Translations under genes and position numbers: made by a program
The notes under the pieces: generated by a model
Told to the model about the DNA's origin: nothing
What the model saw: the letters and a program-made list of their open reading frames with translations, nothing else
The model's database searches: none
Shown: piece by piece, positions 10,973 to 21,711 of the stretch
Numbering within the stretch: position 1 is the stretch's first letter
How the letters are laid out: every line of letters begins with the position of its first letter
NCBI GenBank assembly: GCA_003194525.1
Contig: NBIV01000086.1
Span: 1-64,000 of the forward strand
From: Gracilariopsis chorda
Taxonomy: Eukaryota > Rhodophyta > Florideophyceae > Gracilariales > Gracilariaceae
Length of the DNA: 64,000 nucleotides
Direction: 5' to 3'

Positions 10973-11449
10973 GTGCGAGGCATAATGCTCCCATGCGGTC
11001 AGGGACGTTTTGTGGCGCATTGGTTTGCATCCGTATCCGACACTGAGATCCGCTATCAGCCTTCCAGCATAACTACAGTCACGGTGAGGCGAATCCAGGA
11101 TACGTCTGTCAGACCAATTATATCTTCAGAATTGAAAAATATGCACCGCTGTCAAACCAAGCTTGCTCGCCTGGTGATACCGGAACACACTGATCGCAAT
11201 AGCGATTATTGTGAACGCGAACAGAACAGACAGAAGATGCTTTCTAGACCAAATGGCCCTACTCGACCGCAGTTTATCGCTGGAATGAATGCCACGATTG
11301 ATGGGATTACCTCTCTCCGTGATCATGAGTGCCGGGACGGGCCACCCGAGCACCCTTTGCCCTCCTTGTACTCTGAAGAGTATATGAATGCGTGGTTGGA
11401 CACACCGGTGATTCACTTGCTCAGCTGGGCTTACAACTTTGGTTCGTAA
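10973..11449 (+). CDS. Possible ORF, unknown product (158 aa)
   Basis: This is the longest frame in the 7.6-12.4 kb stretch, at 158 residues. Composition is unbiased, with no recognisable motif, signal peptide or membrane helix. It lies between the two copies of the diverged direct repeat, so it could be a relic of whatever that pair enclosed. A partly overlapping minus-strand frame (11126-11455) is about as plausible, which lowers confidence. Confidence 0.18.
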   Translation: MRGIMLPCGQGRFVAHWFASVSDTEIRYQPSSITTVTVRRIQDTSVRPIISSELKNMHRCQTKLARLVIPEHTDRNSDYCEREQNRQKMLSRPNGPTRPQFIAGMNATIDGITSLRDHECRDGPPEHPLPSLYSEEYMNAWLDTPVIHLLSWAYNFGS

Positions 11450-11983
11450 GAACAAGCTGGAACCAAGTGATAAATAGAGATAGGAGGGAGAGGGTAATGG
11501 AAACGAGCTGCCTCAGCTCAGTTTCCACGAAGTGTTATATAAAAGTTCTCATTTGTGTCCTTCCACCAGCCCATAGTACTATCATACCAAAGGTACCAAA
11601 CCAAGCCGTTCCCATTCGAGTTAAACGATATAGGTTCAATTCCACAATCAACACGATTCTATCAAGGGTACATGAAAGCTTGACTTGTTTACAAAACTGG
11701 AAAATACTGAAACTTTTCTTCGGATAGAAAAGATACAGTAATTTGCTGTCAGCAGGTTTGGATACGAACAACAACTACAGTATGTACAATTTGAAATTCA
11801 ATTTTAAGGTCTATATCAAACTCTATATAAAAGGCATTGGAGTTTAGAAAAACCTGATAACTAAGATGGCCTGCAATCACCGTCGCTGTGATAGACGTAG
11901 GATACTGGAACCTTCGGAAATCGAATCGAGAAAAAGATACAGTGGAGCGACTCTTGTTTTAGTATGGAAAGAACGGAAAAATA

Positions 11984-12300
11984 TCTACGACTACAAATAA
12001 ACATCTGATTACGACAGCGATTCTGCTTGCTGCTTTGTCGAGTACCCCGGGCTCCACGGCCCTGAAGTAACGCGATATGGCTTAAGGCCGACTTTCCGAA
12101 TACTCCGAGTGTTAAGTCGCCCTAAATTAGCTGAAGAAGGTAACGGCTGCGCTGCTCACTACCCCGGGCGATGGAATAGGAGCCCTGAAATAACAGAGTT
12201 GTAGAAACACGTCCCGTGGCGAGCACTCCGAGTGTTATGTCATTCTGAACTAACGAGCAGCGCGTACAGGTTAGCACTTCGAAGTGGGGTTCCTCGATAC
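11984..12300 (+). repeat. Diverged direct repeat, copy B
   Basis: This is the partner of 9291-9597 in the same orientation, 2.7 kb away. It has a clear internal duplication: an ACTCCGAGTGTTA-type motif occurs twice about 110 bp apart. Confidence 0.6.
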
Positions 12301-12448
12301 TGCCACTTATGGTTCCTTCGTCATCCATTAAAATCAGTTGGACTATCTCGTCCACAAACGAGCTCCTGCTCTATTCTTTGAATAGCATCCCAAAAAACCT
12401 GGACGCAAGAAATATTTGTTTACCAGGACTATCCATTTGTATTTCTGT

Positions 12449-13363
12449 TTAGATACTGTGAACTGTGCTAACATGTCTGTGTAAAGTGTACGGCGTGCTA
12501 AAACACTTTCCACAAAATTCACATTCAAATTCCCCTTGGCGCTTCTCAGGATGAATGCACATAATGTGCTTTGTTAGACCCGATTGCGTATACAAAACGC
12601 GATCACAAAGTGGACATGGATATTGCGCCTGAGACTGGCATTCGTGTTTCTCTCGAATGTGATACTGCAGATCGTGTTTTCGCTTATACCTCTTTCCGCA
12701 AGCGTCGCAGGCAAACCTTTGCGATTGCGAATCATGCGTGCGCACGTGATTGCTGAGGGCGATTTTCGATATGCACACTTTGTCACACAAGGGACATTTC
12801 CTCTCGCCATGCGTCAGTAAATGGCGTTGCATGAAACTTGCAGAGGTGGTTGAATAGCAACACTGTTCGCACCGGTGCTCTACTGGGCAGGCATTCTGAT
12901 GCGCCAAAGCCTCATCTTTATCTCTGAAAGTGCTCAAACACCTTTTGCACATATTCCTTGGGCGTTTCTTTCGTTTCGGTCCCCCCGCGGCCGCAGAGGA
13001 AGACTCTGATCGCGTGCAGAAGCCTGCGGCTGGTGCTCCGGGTGCTATAAATGGCGCTGGGGAAGCGGAGGCTGGATGTTCCGCTCCCGCAGTGCATGGA
13101 TGTGTGTCATCTGAGAATGGCCAACCGGAAGGATGTTGGGGCGTGCCATATTCTGCCTCTCCCTCTATATCAAACAATGAAGGATGAATCATGTTGTGTT
13201 CTAACGCTTCCTCGAATGTTACAGTATGGTGAGCGGCTGGGTCTTCGAACAATTGAACCACTTGCGCGCGAAACTCTGCTCGGGACAGTTTTCGGTTTTT
13301 TCTACTGCTTTCCGAGGCACTGCTTGGAGATGCGCCTCGGTGTGGTTGGTTTGGTGATGACAT
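12449..13363 (-). CDS. C2H2 zinc-finger protein, six fingers (304 aa)
   Basis: This is the one convincing host gene. Residues 1-128 are low-complexity and Ser/Pro/Ala-rich, with a short charged segment at 27-60. A basic PKRKKRPR cluster (129-136) looks like a nuclear localisation signal. Six zinc fingers follow: finger 1 is C2HC (C139, C142, H155, C159). Fingers 2-6 are C2H2 (165-185, 190-210, 219-240, 250-271, 281-302), each with two residues between the cysteines and twelve before the first histidine. The protein ends two residues after the last finger. It is inferred to be a nuclear DNA-binding regulator; targets are unknown. It is a single exon, and an in-frame stop at 13421-13423 with no ATG in between supports this start. 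The stop codon is TAA. Confidence 0.85.
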   Translation of the reverse strand: MSSPNQPHRGASPSSASESSRKNRKLSRAEFRAQVVQLFEDPAAHHTVTFEEALEHNMIHPSLFDIEGEAEYGTPQHPSGWPFSDDTHPCTAGAEHPASASPAPFIAPGAPAAGFCTRSESSSAAAGGPKRKKRPRNMCKRCLSTFRDKDEALAHQNACPVEHRCEQCCYSTTSASFMQRHLLTHGERKCPLCDKVCISKIALSNHVRTHDSQSQRFACDACGKRYKRKHDLQYHIREKHECQSQAQYPCPLCDRVLYTQSGLTKHIMCIHPEKRQGEFECEFCGKCFSTPYTLHRHVSTVHSI

Positions 13364-14155
13364 TGCTATAATGTAATTTAGTTTGTATGCTGTTGATAAT
13401 GGGTGTGGTTGTTGTATTTGTTAGGGAAGAATGGGCCGGGCGCGGCTGGAGTGTTCTTATTTGTAGAAGAGGTTGGACTGTTGCAAGTATATTTATTATT
13501 CGCGAAATTACATATTTGCATGCATGCGTGAACTGCACTGTTTGCTCGTATCGCATATTGGGGGAGAATTCTTTGCGTATTGTTTAAGTGACGATACAAA
13601 TGAAAATTAGAGTATGATTACAAAAGTTGTGAAGCGCGCATAAGGGGCTCATTTATTCGGCCAGCGCTCAGAAGAATCACACATCGAGCGACGGAATGGC
13701 AGCTGAAATAAATGAACGACTCGAACGTAGTCTGGGCTGCGTTGGGTGTAATATTACGTGCGCAGACTAATATTGCTATATACGTATGATATAATTGTTG
13801 TTAGAGCGTGGCTTCTTATTGTGACGTTGTTATTCGGTCATTGTTGCGGGTAACCCTTACCGTTGGTACCGATGACAGAGTGCTCCTCAATGGTTTATAA
13901 CGTCAGGCAGGAAATAAGGCATTGGCGGAGAAAGTGGCAACAATCCGCGTTCGGCGAGAAGCCCTCGGCATCCTTGAGTCAACAGCGCGATGACGCGTCC
14001 TGACGTCGACGAGCACAAGTCGCTGGCAGCCATTCGTGCGCGCGACGTGCTTGCGTGCACTGTGACTCATGTTCTGCGCATTCGATGAGCATCGAATGCG
14101 CAGACTCAGCGCTTTGAGTGCGCCGCATTCTTGCCCTTCGTCTCCTCTCTCCCCG
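13364..14155. other. Intergenic region upstream of the zinc-finger gene
   Basis: The region runs from the zinc-finger start to the Copia left LTR and should contain the gene's promoter. I see no clear TATA box near the start. A ~104-codon minus-strand frame (13903-14217) crosses a hairpin and the LTR edge and is probably chance. The only strong structure is the hairpin at 14073-14104. Confidence 0.5.
14073..14104. repeat. Perfect 15-bp hairpin with 2-nt loop
   Basis: TCTGCGCATTCGATG (14073-14087) is followed by AG and its exact reverse complement (14090-14104). It lies 52 bp outside the Copia LTR and is not part of it. Role unknown. Confidence 0.8.
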
Positions 14156-14336
14156 TGTGACGAAGTGTGTGGCCGGCAGAAAGCACAGACTGCGCCGCCG
14201 GCCGCCCCTTTATGCACTCTATCTTCTAATTATTTGTAAGACTAACTTAAGGAGAGTACCGAATACAGTCTCAATTCGGAGTTGCATTGTAATTTAGAGA
14301 ATTACAATGCAACTCTCTCTAATTCTACCTCTCACA
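14156..14336 (-). repeat. Copia 3' LTR (complete, 181 bp)
   Basis: The ends are TGTGA and TCACA. A perfect 16-bp stem (14279-14294 with 14300-14315, loop TAGAG) sits inside. This copy preserves the unoccupied form of the site that the Helitron array uses in the other LTR. Confidence 0.82.
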
Positions 14337-14936
14337 CCATCCTTCGCAAACAACTATAGATTGTTTTGCGTCTGAAACAGAGAATACAAGATAAAAACTA
14401 TGCTAAAGTTTGTAGCTTAACGGCAACCATTAAAAACTCTTGTACCAGTAAAAACCTAGTAGAAAACATTTCTGTATACAATAGGAAAAGGTATAGCTTT
14501 TGCTTAGTTTGATTTTTTCAAGGTCATTTTCCATAAATTCTGCAAGCGTTCACAACACAAAAAAAGGGAAAAAAAAGGTTAGAAATGTAGTAAGAAAAGG
14601 TAATCTTACACTGCAAAGGACAGAAAGCTTATATAAGTGGTTTTGAGAAACAGATTTTGTCATAATGTCCGCTAGTTGAACTTTGTTTCGTATCTGCGAG
14701 ATAATTAAGACCCCAGACTTCACAAGTTCCCTAACATGATCGAACTTCTATGCAATATGTTTGTGCATTTCAAAAGTCTTGAGCGCATTCACAGTAGAGT
14801 TTGTAGTGGAGCTGTCGGTACTTATACAAATTGGATACATGTCATTCGGTTCTTCGTCAAACATGGTACTATATCGAAGCTCCCAAAATAGTCTTCGTAG
14901 TCACGATAGCAGCTTTCCGCAATATGAGAAAGCAAT
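14337..14936 (-). other. Copia 3' untranslated region
   Basis: This is AT-rich DNA between the RNase H part and the 3' LTR. A short purine-rich stretch (minus strand GAAGGATGG) abuts the LTR and could be the polypurine tract. I see no coding content. Confidence 0.5.
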
Positions 14937-15251
14937 TTATTCTGCTTCTCCAAAAGACAAAGCAATGATCGTTTGCTTCTTCGTCGTCCATAATACGGGT
15001 CCATCATTCACCTTCACTAGTATGCCAGTTGTAGACTTTCTAGGTTTGCGACAACCAGCCCAGTCAGCATCACAGAATGTTTCCATCGGAGCACGGCTCT
15101 CTGACGGGAAGTATAGGCAAAGGTTCTTCGTGCCTTTCAAGTACCTTAAGACGCATTTTGCCAGTGCGAGGTGCCTCTGACAAAGATTGTGTACCTGTCT
15201 CGCCAAAATTGATGCCGCCAACATAATATCAGGCCTCGATGCCACTGCCAA
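14937..15251 (-). pseudogene. Copia RNase H region (fossil)
   Basis: The frame reads SRPDIMLA, then RYLKGT and DADWAGC, then a C-terminal TTKKQ-type block. This is the recognisable order of Copia RNase H. It continues the Copia element on the other side of the Gypsy insertion. Broken. Confidence 0.82.
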
Positions 15252-15313
15252 CTACATCAGGTGTCCAACCAATTTACGGTATTTTGCTTGAAGCAATGAT
15301 GGAAGAATTATTT

Positions 15314-16108
15314 TGTAGTGCAATGCCCGGAAGCGGGAGTGCACCAAAAGACGTTCGGGATGTTTCCTCGTTAGAGGTGAGCCAAGTTGGGTAGAGCCCT
15401 CCCAAAAGTGGCACCACTATGTCGGGTTGTAAGGCCGAAGCCACACGTCGCGACTTGTGCAGGGAGGTTGAGGCAAGAATCGGGTATCCGCAGGAGCGGT
15501 GTATGGGGCTGGTCGTCCTCTAGAGAGGTAAGGTTTCCACGTTAGTGGCACGCGCGAACACGAGCCGTGGGTAGCGGGAAAGCCACCCTGTAAAGGGAAA
15601 AATAAAGGGGAGCTGAGTCACGAGTGTCGTGACGAAGACTAACGGCAGTGCCGGTAAATAAACCTTATACGAGGCGAACACCAAGACAGCTGGAATAACA
15701 GTCCGAATACTCGGGTTCTTTAGATAGGCAAGGGGTTAGACTTCCCGTATGCGACGGTGCTTCTCTCCAAAGAGGCGTAGAGAACACGCGAAGACGATGA
15801 GGTCTAGAGCCAATTCCCCAGGTTTTGATCCCTTGTTGGGGAAGGTTTACTGGGGCGACGGCAATCCGCGGGCGCACTAAGTACTAACCATCCCAGAAAT
15901 GGGTGTAAAAGTAATAAATAGAATTAACTAAATTACTCCACTTTGGTGGTTCATGCCCACTACTGTGGCCAACCGCCAATTGACTCTTCCGTATCCCACG
16001 TGCCAAATCCACTATTGGTGGTCGTAGTTCATGCAATGACTACATTACCGAAACATTCGGGAAATCAACCAAGTACCAAGAATCCCTCTCTGAGGGCATT
16101 GCACATCA
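15314..16108 (-). repeat. Gypsy 3' LTR (795 bp)
   Basis: The TG...CA ends sit inside a 15-bp near-perfect terminal inverted repeat (TGTAGTGCAATGCCC). It aligns along its full length with 26019-26814. Confidence 0.9.
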
Positions 16109-16121
16109 TATCCCCCTCCTT
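16109..16121 (-). other. Gypsy polypurine tract
   Basis: The minus-strand AAGGAGGGGGATA abuts the 3' LTR, as expected for the plus-strand primer of reverse transcription. Confidence 0.65.
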
Positions 16122-16320
16122 AGTCGGGAAAGCAACCGCGAACGCGGGCGAATCCCAGTGGAAAATGGGTGATTGAAGTCCAAACCTCTCCGGGTCACCG
16201 AGTCAAGCCTCGGCCTCAGAGAAACAACCTCCTGCAAAAGCAGCGAACCAGCCTTCCAGAAGTGCACGCTCCTTCTCTTCCTGCTCAACTCAGTCAGATC
16301 ACACCCTTTCAAAGGGGAAT

Positions 16321-17976
16321 ATGAACAACTACAACGACCAGTCTCCAAGACCGACTTCATTCGGGAACTTCACAACCGGTCTCCGGTCGGTACCCTTGCC
16401 ACATGGGAGGCGAACTCCAGCACAGCCGGCCAACATTGGCGCAGCGTCCCAGCGTTCGTTCCAACTTCCATCAGCGGTGGCTCCTTCCGGACTGATCCCG
16501 GCGGCGACTTGGCCTTCTTATAACGCCCTTGTAGGGTTAGATCCGATGAATCGGAGTCACGCCTCTCGGCTCCAGCTTGCGCCATGGTTCCATCCCATCG
16601 CTGCCCTCAACGAGGACTTGGTTACGGCCTACGCGGATGGTTCCGGTACCTTGCCCGGGGATCTACCCAGCCTCGTCACCTCGTCGTGGGACTGGCGGCA
16701 TCGAATCACCATCCCGGTGCACCATATCCGAAGAAACTTGGGAGAATCAGCGATTGCGGCTCATGCGGCGCTGGTGCGGATTGCATATTAACGGCAGAGC
16801 CGGGCGCCTTTCGAATTCCCGGTGCCTACCGGCTTTGGCTTCGACGTCAGCCTATTCCGCACGCGCGGCGAGATCAGTTACAGCGAGCGCCTGGCCAGCC
16901 TCGAGACCCTCGCGTGGAGGAACTTTCCCGCTGCGCGGCAAGAAGCCCTGTGTTGGGAACGACCGATACTTCGGGCTGAATTCCGGTACCTTTCCCGGCA
17001 GTCCCGGTCCAACTTCCTCCAAAACTTCATCCGTTATGAACGGCGCTGGCGATCCCGATTTGGGTACTTTGTCCCATATCAAAACGTGGAGATTGAGCGG
17101 ATTGCTCCGCCCCACCGACACGGTCGGTATGTCGCACTCCCCGAGTGGTGGAGGTTCCTTGAGGCCTGCCGGGGCTGCTACGTTGAACTCCCGCCGGCAC
17201 TCACGTATCTCGGTTCCTTTTTGATTCAGGATCCCCGTTCGGGGCTTTGGTCGGTAATTGTAACCAAGTGGGCTGCCCGCACTGCGGCGTATATCCTCGC
17301 TGAGGTTTATGACCAGTATCGACAGTGGTTCATCCAACCGCGTGTGCGGGCCGCTATTCGCAATTTGGACCTCAGCGTCCCCCTTGGGGGTATTGACATT
17401 AATGACGAAGTACTCCAATTACTTGGTTTGATCGACAGTATTGACTGGCGCGAGGTCCAACTGGAACAGAGCGGTCTGCTTGACGGCGGCGGTGGCGGTA
17501 CTGGTGGTCCGGGTCTTGGTAGAAACACCGCCCTTGCGGGGGATTTCATCTACTTCGATTCCTGGGAGTTCCGGGAGATTTCCTCCGAGGGGGCAAGGGA
17601 ACTCCACGACGCACCGTGGCACGTGCCGGACGACCACCCGATTGGGTACGTCGATTCCGGCGATTACTACCGCGCGTATAGCGGGGATGACCCGATGGTT
17701 GATAACGAACCCGAAGAGCCGGGGGACATAGAACTAGACGTTGCCGACATGGTCGTAGATGAAACCCCCGAGGGGGTGCCTCCGGTTCCCAGTCCTCCGG
17801 CGGCGAGCGCCGGGCCTTCACTCCCCAGCGGGGGTACAGTCTATGAAAGCGATTTCATTGCCCGCTTCCTCCGCGGAGTGTGCCTAAGCGCTGCCGAGGT
17901 ATCGGGTGACGCCACCGCGATGGCGGATGCCTTGGCTTACGGCCTTGCGGGTGGTCACGCCCCGGACGATGGGTAG
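16321..17976 (+). CDS. Antisense ORF inside the Gypsy element, unknown product
   Basis: A long frame runs opposite to gag-pol, between the chromodomain and the 3' LTR. It starts at an ATG at 16321 and stays in one frame to about 17976 with roughly one break. The predicted product begins Asn/Ser/Pro-rich. It has a Trp/Tyr/Arg-rich middle with several WR and FR pairs, a Gly-rich patch, then an acidic, Pro-rich tail. I do not recognise a family, and I see no signal peptide or clear membrane helix, so I do not call it an envelope. Antisense ORFs in this position are known from some plant Gypsy elements. It could instead be captured host sequence. Confidence 0.5.
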
Positions 17977-18250
17977 GGGTCGAACCTCTAATCCAGTATC
18001 CTGGTCTCTTTCCTTGGCTTAGCCAGTAATGTAGCTTAGCATCACACAGGAGCGCGAGGCTCCTGAGCAAACTTTCCCGTTTAGAACGGCCTTATCTCTT
18101 TCATTCCCGTTCTTGACGGAGTCCATACAAAAGGGGTTGTACTCCTTCTTTCCTACCTTCCCCGGCTTCGCGGCGTTTTTATCCCACTTGGGCGCTGCAG
18201 AGCGTAGCTGGATTTGCGGTACCCGCGCTGCGGTGATATTGGACCACCTT

Positions 18251-19804
18251 CTAACGAGGGAGGTCTTCGATGGGTTCCATGGTGTCCCAGCTTGGGTCAT
18301 ATCCGTACCAATGGACGCGGTATCTTAGAATGCCTTTCTGATTCCAGGTGTGCCCGACGATTCGGTCAATCACAAACTCTTGTTTGTATACCTGCGGGCA
18401 TTGCCGTGTTATGGTGACCTCGCTTGTCAGGGGTTGCCCGATGCACGGGATATTTCCCCTCAGGGGTGCGTCAGGATGCAACGTGCCGGCTTCGCTCGGA
18501 GGATGTGGCGCAGATTGCGGAATAATATCCCTCAAGAGGGTGTCTTCGTGGAACGGTTGCCGCGTACCGCGGTAATTGGGTCGTACCGCTAGTTTGCGGG
18601 GGTCCTCCGTCCCATGTTGACGGTAGTCCGGTCGAACGGCGAGCTTGTGGGCATCTTGCCGCTTTGGCGGAGTTGTGGAGGGCACTCCCTGGTGGGGCTT
18701 TCCGCGTCGCGCGGTGATTGGTGCGGGACGCACAATCTCCGTGCGTTCACGTGACTCCCACGGCATGTGGTTCTGAACCGCCTCCTTGCGTTCCGCCTCC
18801 CTTGGCTTGGGCCTTACACTGTCCGGCTGAGCCGTGTACTGCTGTGTTGGCACCCGGTATCCGGCGGTTACTTCCGGTGCTCCGATGTGTTGCCTCAAAC
18901 TCCCTGATGGGGGGTGGACAGCTGGCGCCGTGGAAACCCTGTTCGGGGACTTTGCCTCTAGTTGAGGTGTGATGTCTTCCTGAAGAGGTGCATCATCCAG
19001 GACGACCGGTTTAACCCTGGCGATGACGCCGGATTTTTCCGAGACGCTCGGTATATTACCGCGATTGCGCAGAGACTTCGGCACTTCTATCTCCGAAGTT
19101 TGGAAAACATTCCCGTTATGAACGGTTCTCAAGTCCGGGGCTGTAGAGCCAGGGACTTGAGTTGCAAGATGTGCATTCCTGCCTTCCTCCCTCAAGAGGG
19201 TCTTTTCACTTTCCAGCGTTGCTGGTTTTCCAAGGCGTTCGTTGCCTGCTACCAGCGGTGTGGATGGTGCTGAGGAATCCGTTTTGGCGGGAAATTCCGT
19301 CGACGACGGTTCTGCGACTACACCTTGGTGAGGGGTCTGCGAAACGATATCGCTATCCTGATTCAGGTAATTGCCCTGGTTCAGGGGTACGGACTGCGAT
19401 GTCGGTCTACTCTCCCGTATCATACAGTGTAGCTGCGTCGTTCTAGAACCCTGTGTGTGGGATTGCGAGACTTCATCGACCTTCCGTGTTTCACGGCTCA
19501 AATCCCGTTGCGACTGTATTAAATTTCCAGCGTGGCGATAGGTCTCCTCCCCCTCCTCAGACGGAGCAAGGAGAGTAATAGTATTATATCTCGCATGGCG
19601 GGTGTAAATGCGCGGCGAAGGGGCGGTAGTGTTAGGAGTAGAAAAAGGTCCGTTTGGACCTGAACGATCCGGCCGAGCCGGGGGTTCCGAAAAAGTCGGT
19701 AAATCTGAGGGGCCCCAAGTGGGGTGTGGTAGAGGAGTCGGTCTATTTAGTCCCGGGGTTTCCGGCGTTGCTGAGTCCGTAGAGACGGGTTTCCCTGTTT
19801 CCAA
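18251..19804 (-). pseudogene. Gypsy integrase C-terminal extension with chromodomain (fossil)
   Basis: A long, Pro/Ser/Thr/Arg-rich and probably disordered linker of over 400 residues ends in a chromodomain. The chromodomain shows FVIDRIVGH, a YRVHWYGY-type core and WEP-like DTMEPIEDL. In chromoviruses this domain guides integration toward particular chromatin. The linker is much longer than usual for the family. Confidence 0.75.
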
Positions 19805-21302
19805 GACGACCTCTGACGAGGGGGAGGGGCAGGTACAACACGATCGCGGGAAATCCGCTCGTGTGCCTTGCTCATTTCCAACACAACAGTGTCGGAGTTA
19901 ACGGATACCACTCTAAACGGTCCATCCGCCACAAGCGAAAGCTTGTGACGCTTCTCGCGTTCCGGGTTATAATATTCCTTACGTATAAAGACGTAGGTAT
20001 TAGCCCCTATGCGGGGCGCATTATCTCGTAAAGGAGCGTCGAAATCCCGCTTGTACGCGGCTTGCGCGCGTTCCATAGAATTCCGCGCTGCGGGGACCAG
20101 TTTAGTAAGCCATTTCTTCCATTCCTGGCGGTAGCGACCCACAGATGGGAAATTGTCCAAGGTGGCTTGGGATTCTAACGCCACAGGCAGGGGTGAACGA
20201 GATAGAACCAATTCGAACGGTGACACTGCGGTAGTCCGGTGAACTTGTGTATTGTATGTAAATGTTAAAGCATCTGCATACAAGTCCCAAGTTTTGGGGT
20301 GATCAGCAACGTAGGAACGGAGAGAGGCCAACAAAGTCCGGTTGAACCGTTGAACTTGCCCATTACACTGGGGATGGTGGGTAGTCGTGAACAAGTTCTT
20401 CACGTCCAGGATGCGATAAACATCCTGGAAGAACTTGGACGCGAACTGCCGTCCGTTATCGGAGAGCACGTCCACAGGAGGACCGTAGACAAAATCCAGT
20501 GCGTTACCAGAGCCTGGGCCACCGTGAAAGCGGTTATCCTCCGAAGAGGGACAGTCCGAACAAGCTTTGAAAAGCGATCGGTGATCACAAGTAAGAACTT
20601 GTTGCCTCTCTTTGTAGTGAGGAGAGGTCCGAGAATATCGATTGCGATAAACTCGAGTGGCGCCCTAGCAGGGAATAACTTCATTTTCTTCGCGGTCCTG
20701 CGGAGCTTCACCCGGTTCTTCGAGCATTCGGTACACAACCGCAGAGTTGCGTAGCAATCAACCGCCATGGCGGGCCAGTAAAAAGCCCTTTGCAGGGTGA
20801 GGTAGAGCTTCCTCCCACCTACGTGGCCACTGAGCTTCGCATAATGCGAGAGATGTAACACCCGCGATTGTAGGGAATGAGGTACCACAATCTGTGGGCA
20901 AGCTTCGACCAACCGAACGAGGTAACCTTTATCGTTCACCTCGAACGGGAGGTCTTCGCCACCGTTTAAACCTGCACGGGTCCTCATACAGAAGGGGTCA
21001 ACGGATTGTTCTCGGATCAATTCCTCCGGTGAAACCGGTACAAAACTTCCCGGTAAGGGATTCTCAGGGGTCTCGCGGGATGCGAGTAAGTTGTCAAAAC
21101 CAGCATCTTCTGGCCATTTCTCGAACTTCCACTCCGGGTCATCCGGTTCTTCAGCCATTAAGCATGAAATGTCGTCATCCTCCTTTGGGAGTGCTTCCCC
21201 ATTTGTGGTTAAACGCGACAAAGCGTCGGCATGGGTGTTGAGCGCCCCCCTTTTATATATGACTTGGAAGTCATATTCCGCAAGGCGGAGTCTCCAGCGC
21301 AT
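19747..21302 (-). pseudogene. Gypsy integrase region (fossil)
   Basis: At the right end is the linker from RNase H (HADALSR). An HHCC zinc-binding block follows (H-x3-H spacing, then C-x2-C), then the catalytic core (DILGPL, SDNGRQF and HHPQCNGQVQR blocks) and the GPY-like region. It overlaps the start of the chromodomain extension in another frame. Broken. Confidence 0.82.
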
Positions 21303-21711
21303 ACATAAGGCGACCCGAGGGATCGGATATGTTCATTAACCACCTCAACGAGGAATGATCCTTGTATATGGTAAACTGAACTCCCATAAGATAGGTTCGT
21401 ATGGTGGAAAGCGCCCACACGACGGCGAGACACTCTTTCTCCGACACAGAGTAATTCCACTCGTGGACATTGAGTGAGCGTGACCAATAACCAATTGGCC
21501 TTCGGTCCCCCTCTGGGGTAGTTTCGAAAAGAGCACAACCAACTTGGTAGTCGCTCGAGTCCGTGTCCACGGAGAACGGGAGTCCCAGTTTGGGTAAAGA
21601 TAATATAGGTGCTGACGTGACAGCCTCCTTTAAGGAGTTAAACGCTTCCGATTGCTCGGACGTGAATTGTCCCAATTGTGGGGGATTTCCTTTGCGTAAC
21701 AACGCGTTCAC
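21271..21711 (-). pseudogene. Gypsy RNase H region (fossil)
   Basis: The FSVDTDSSDYQVG, IGYWSRSL and YSVSEKECLAVV blocks are characteristic of Ty3/Gypsy RNase H, directly after reverse transcriptase. Confidence 0.82.

Larger units (their letters stand above)
9598..11983. other. Unclassified DNA between the direct repeats
   Basis: About 2.4 kb with no recognisable domain. It holds two modest plus-strand ORFs (10256-10570 and 10973-11449), listed separately at low confidence. An 11-bp motif, GCAGGCTTGTA, occurs twice near 10705 and 10741. A TATA-like CTATATAAAAGG at 11823-11834 is followed by no ORF. Confidence 0.4.

Noticed and set aside
11823-11834. TATA box CTATATAAAAGG as a gene promoter
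   Set aside because: No plausible gene or RNA follows on that strand before the zinc-finger gene, which lies on the other strand.
9291-12300. LTR retrotransposon bounded by the diverged direct repeats
   Set aside because: No TG/CA ends, primer site or pol domain could be seen, so the repeats are listed as unclassified.
13903-14217. 104-aa minus-strand ORF
   Set aside because: It spans a hairpin and the Copia LTR edge and has no recognisable features. It is probably chance.
16321-17976. Envelope gene in the Gypsy element
   Set aside because: The frame is antisense to gag-pol and shows no signal peptide, membrane anchor or cysteine pattern of envelope proteins.
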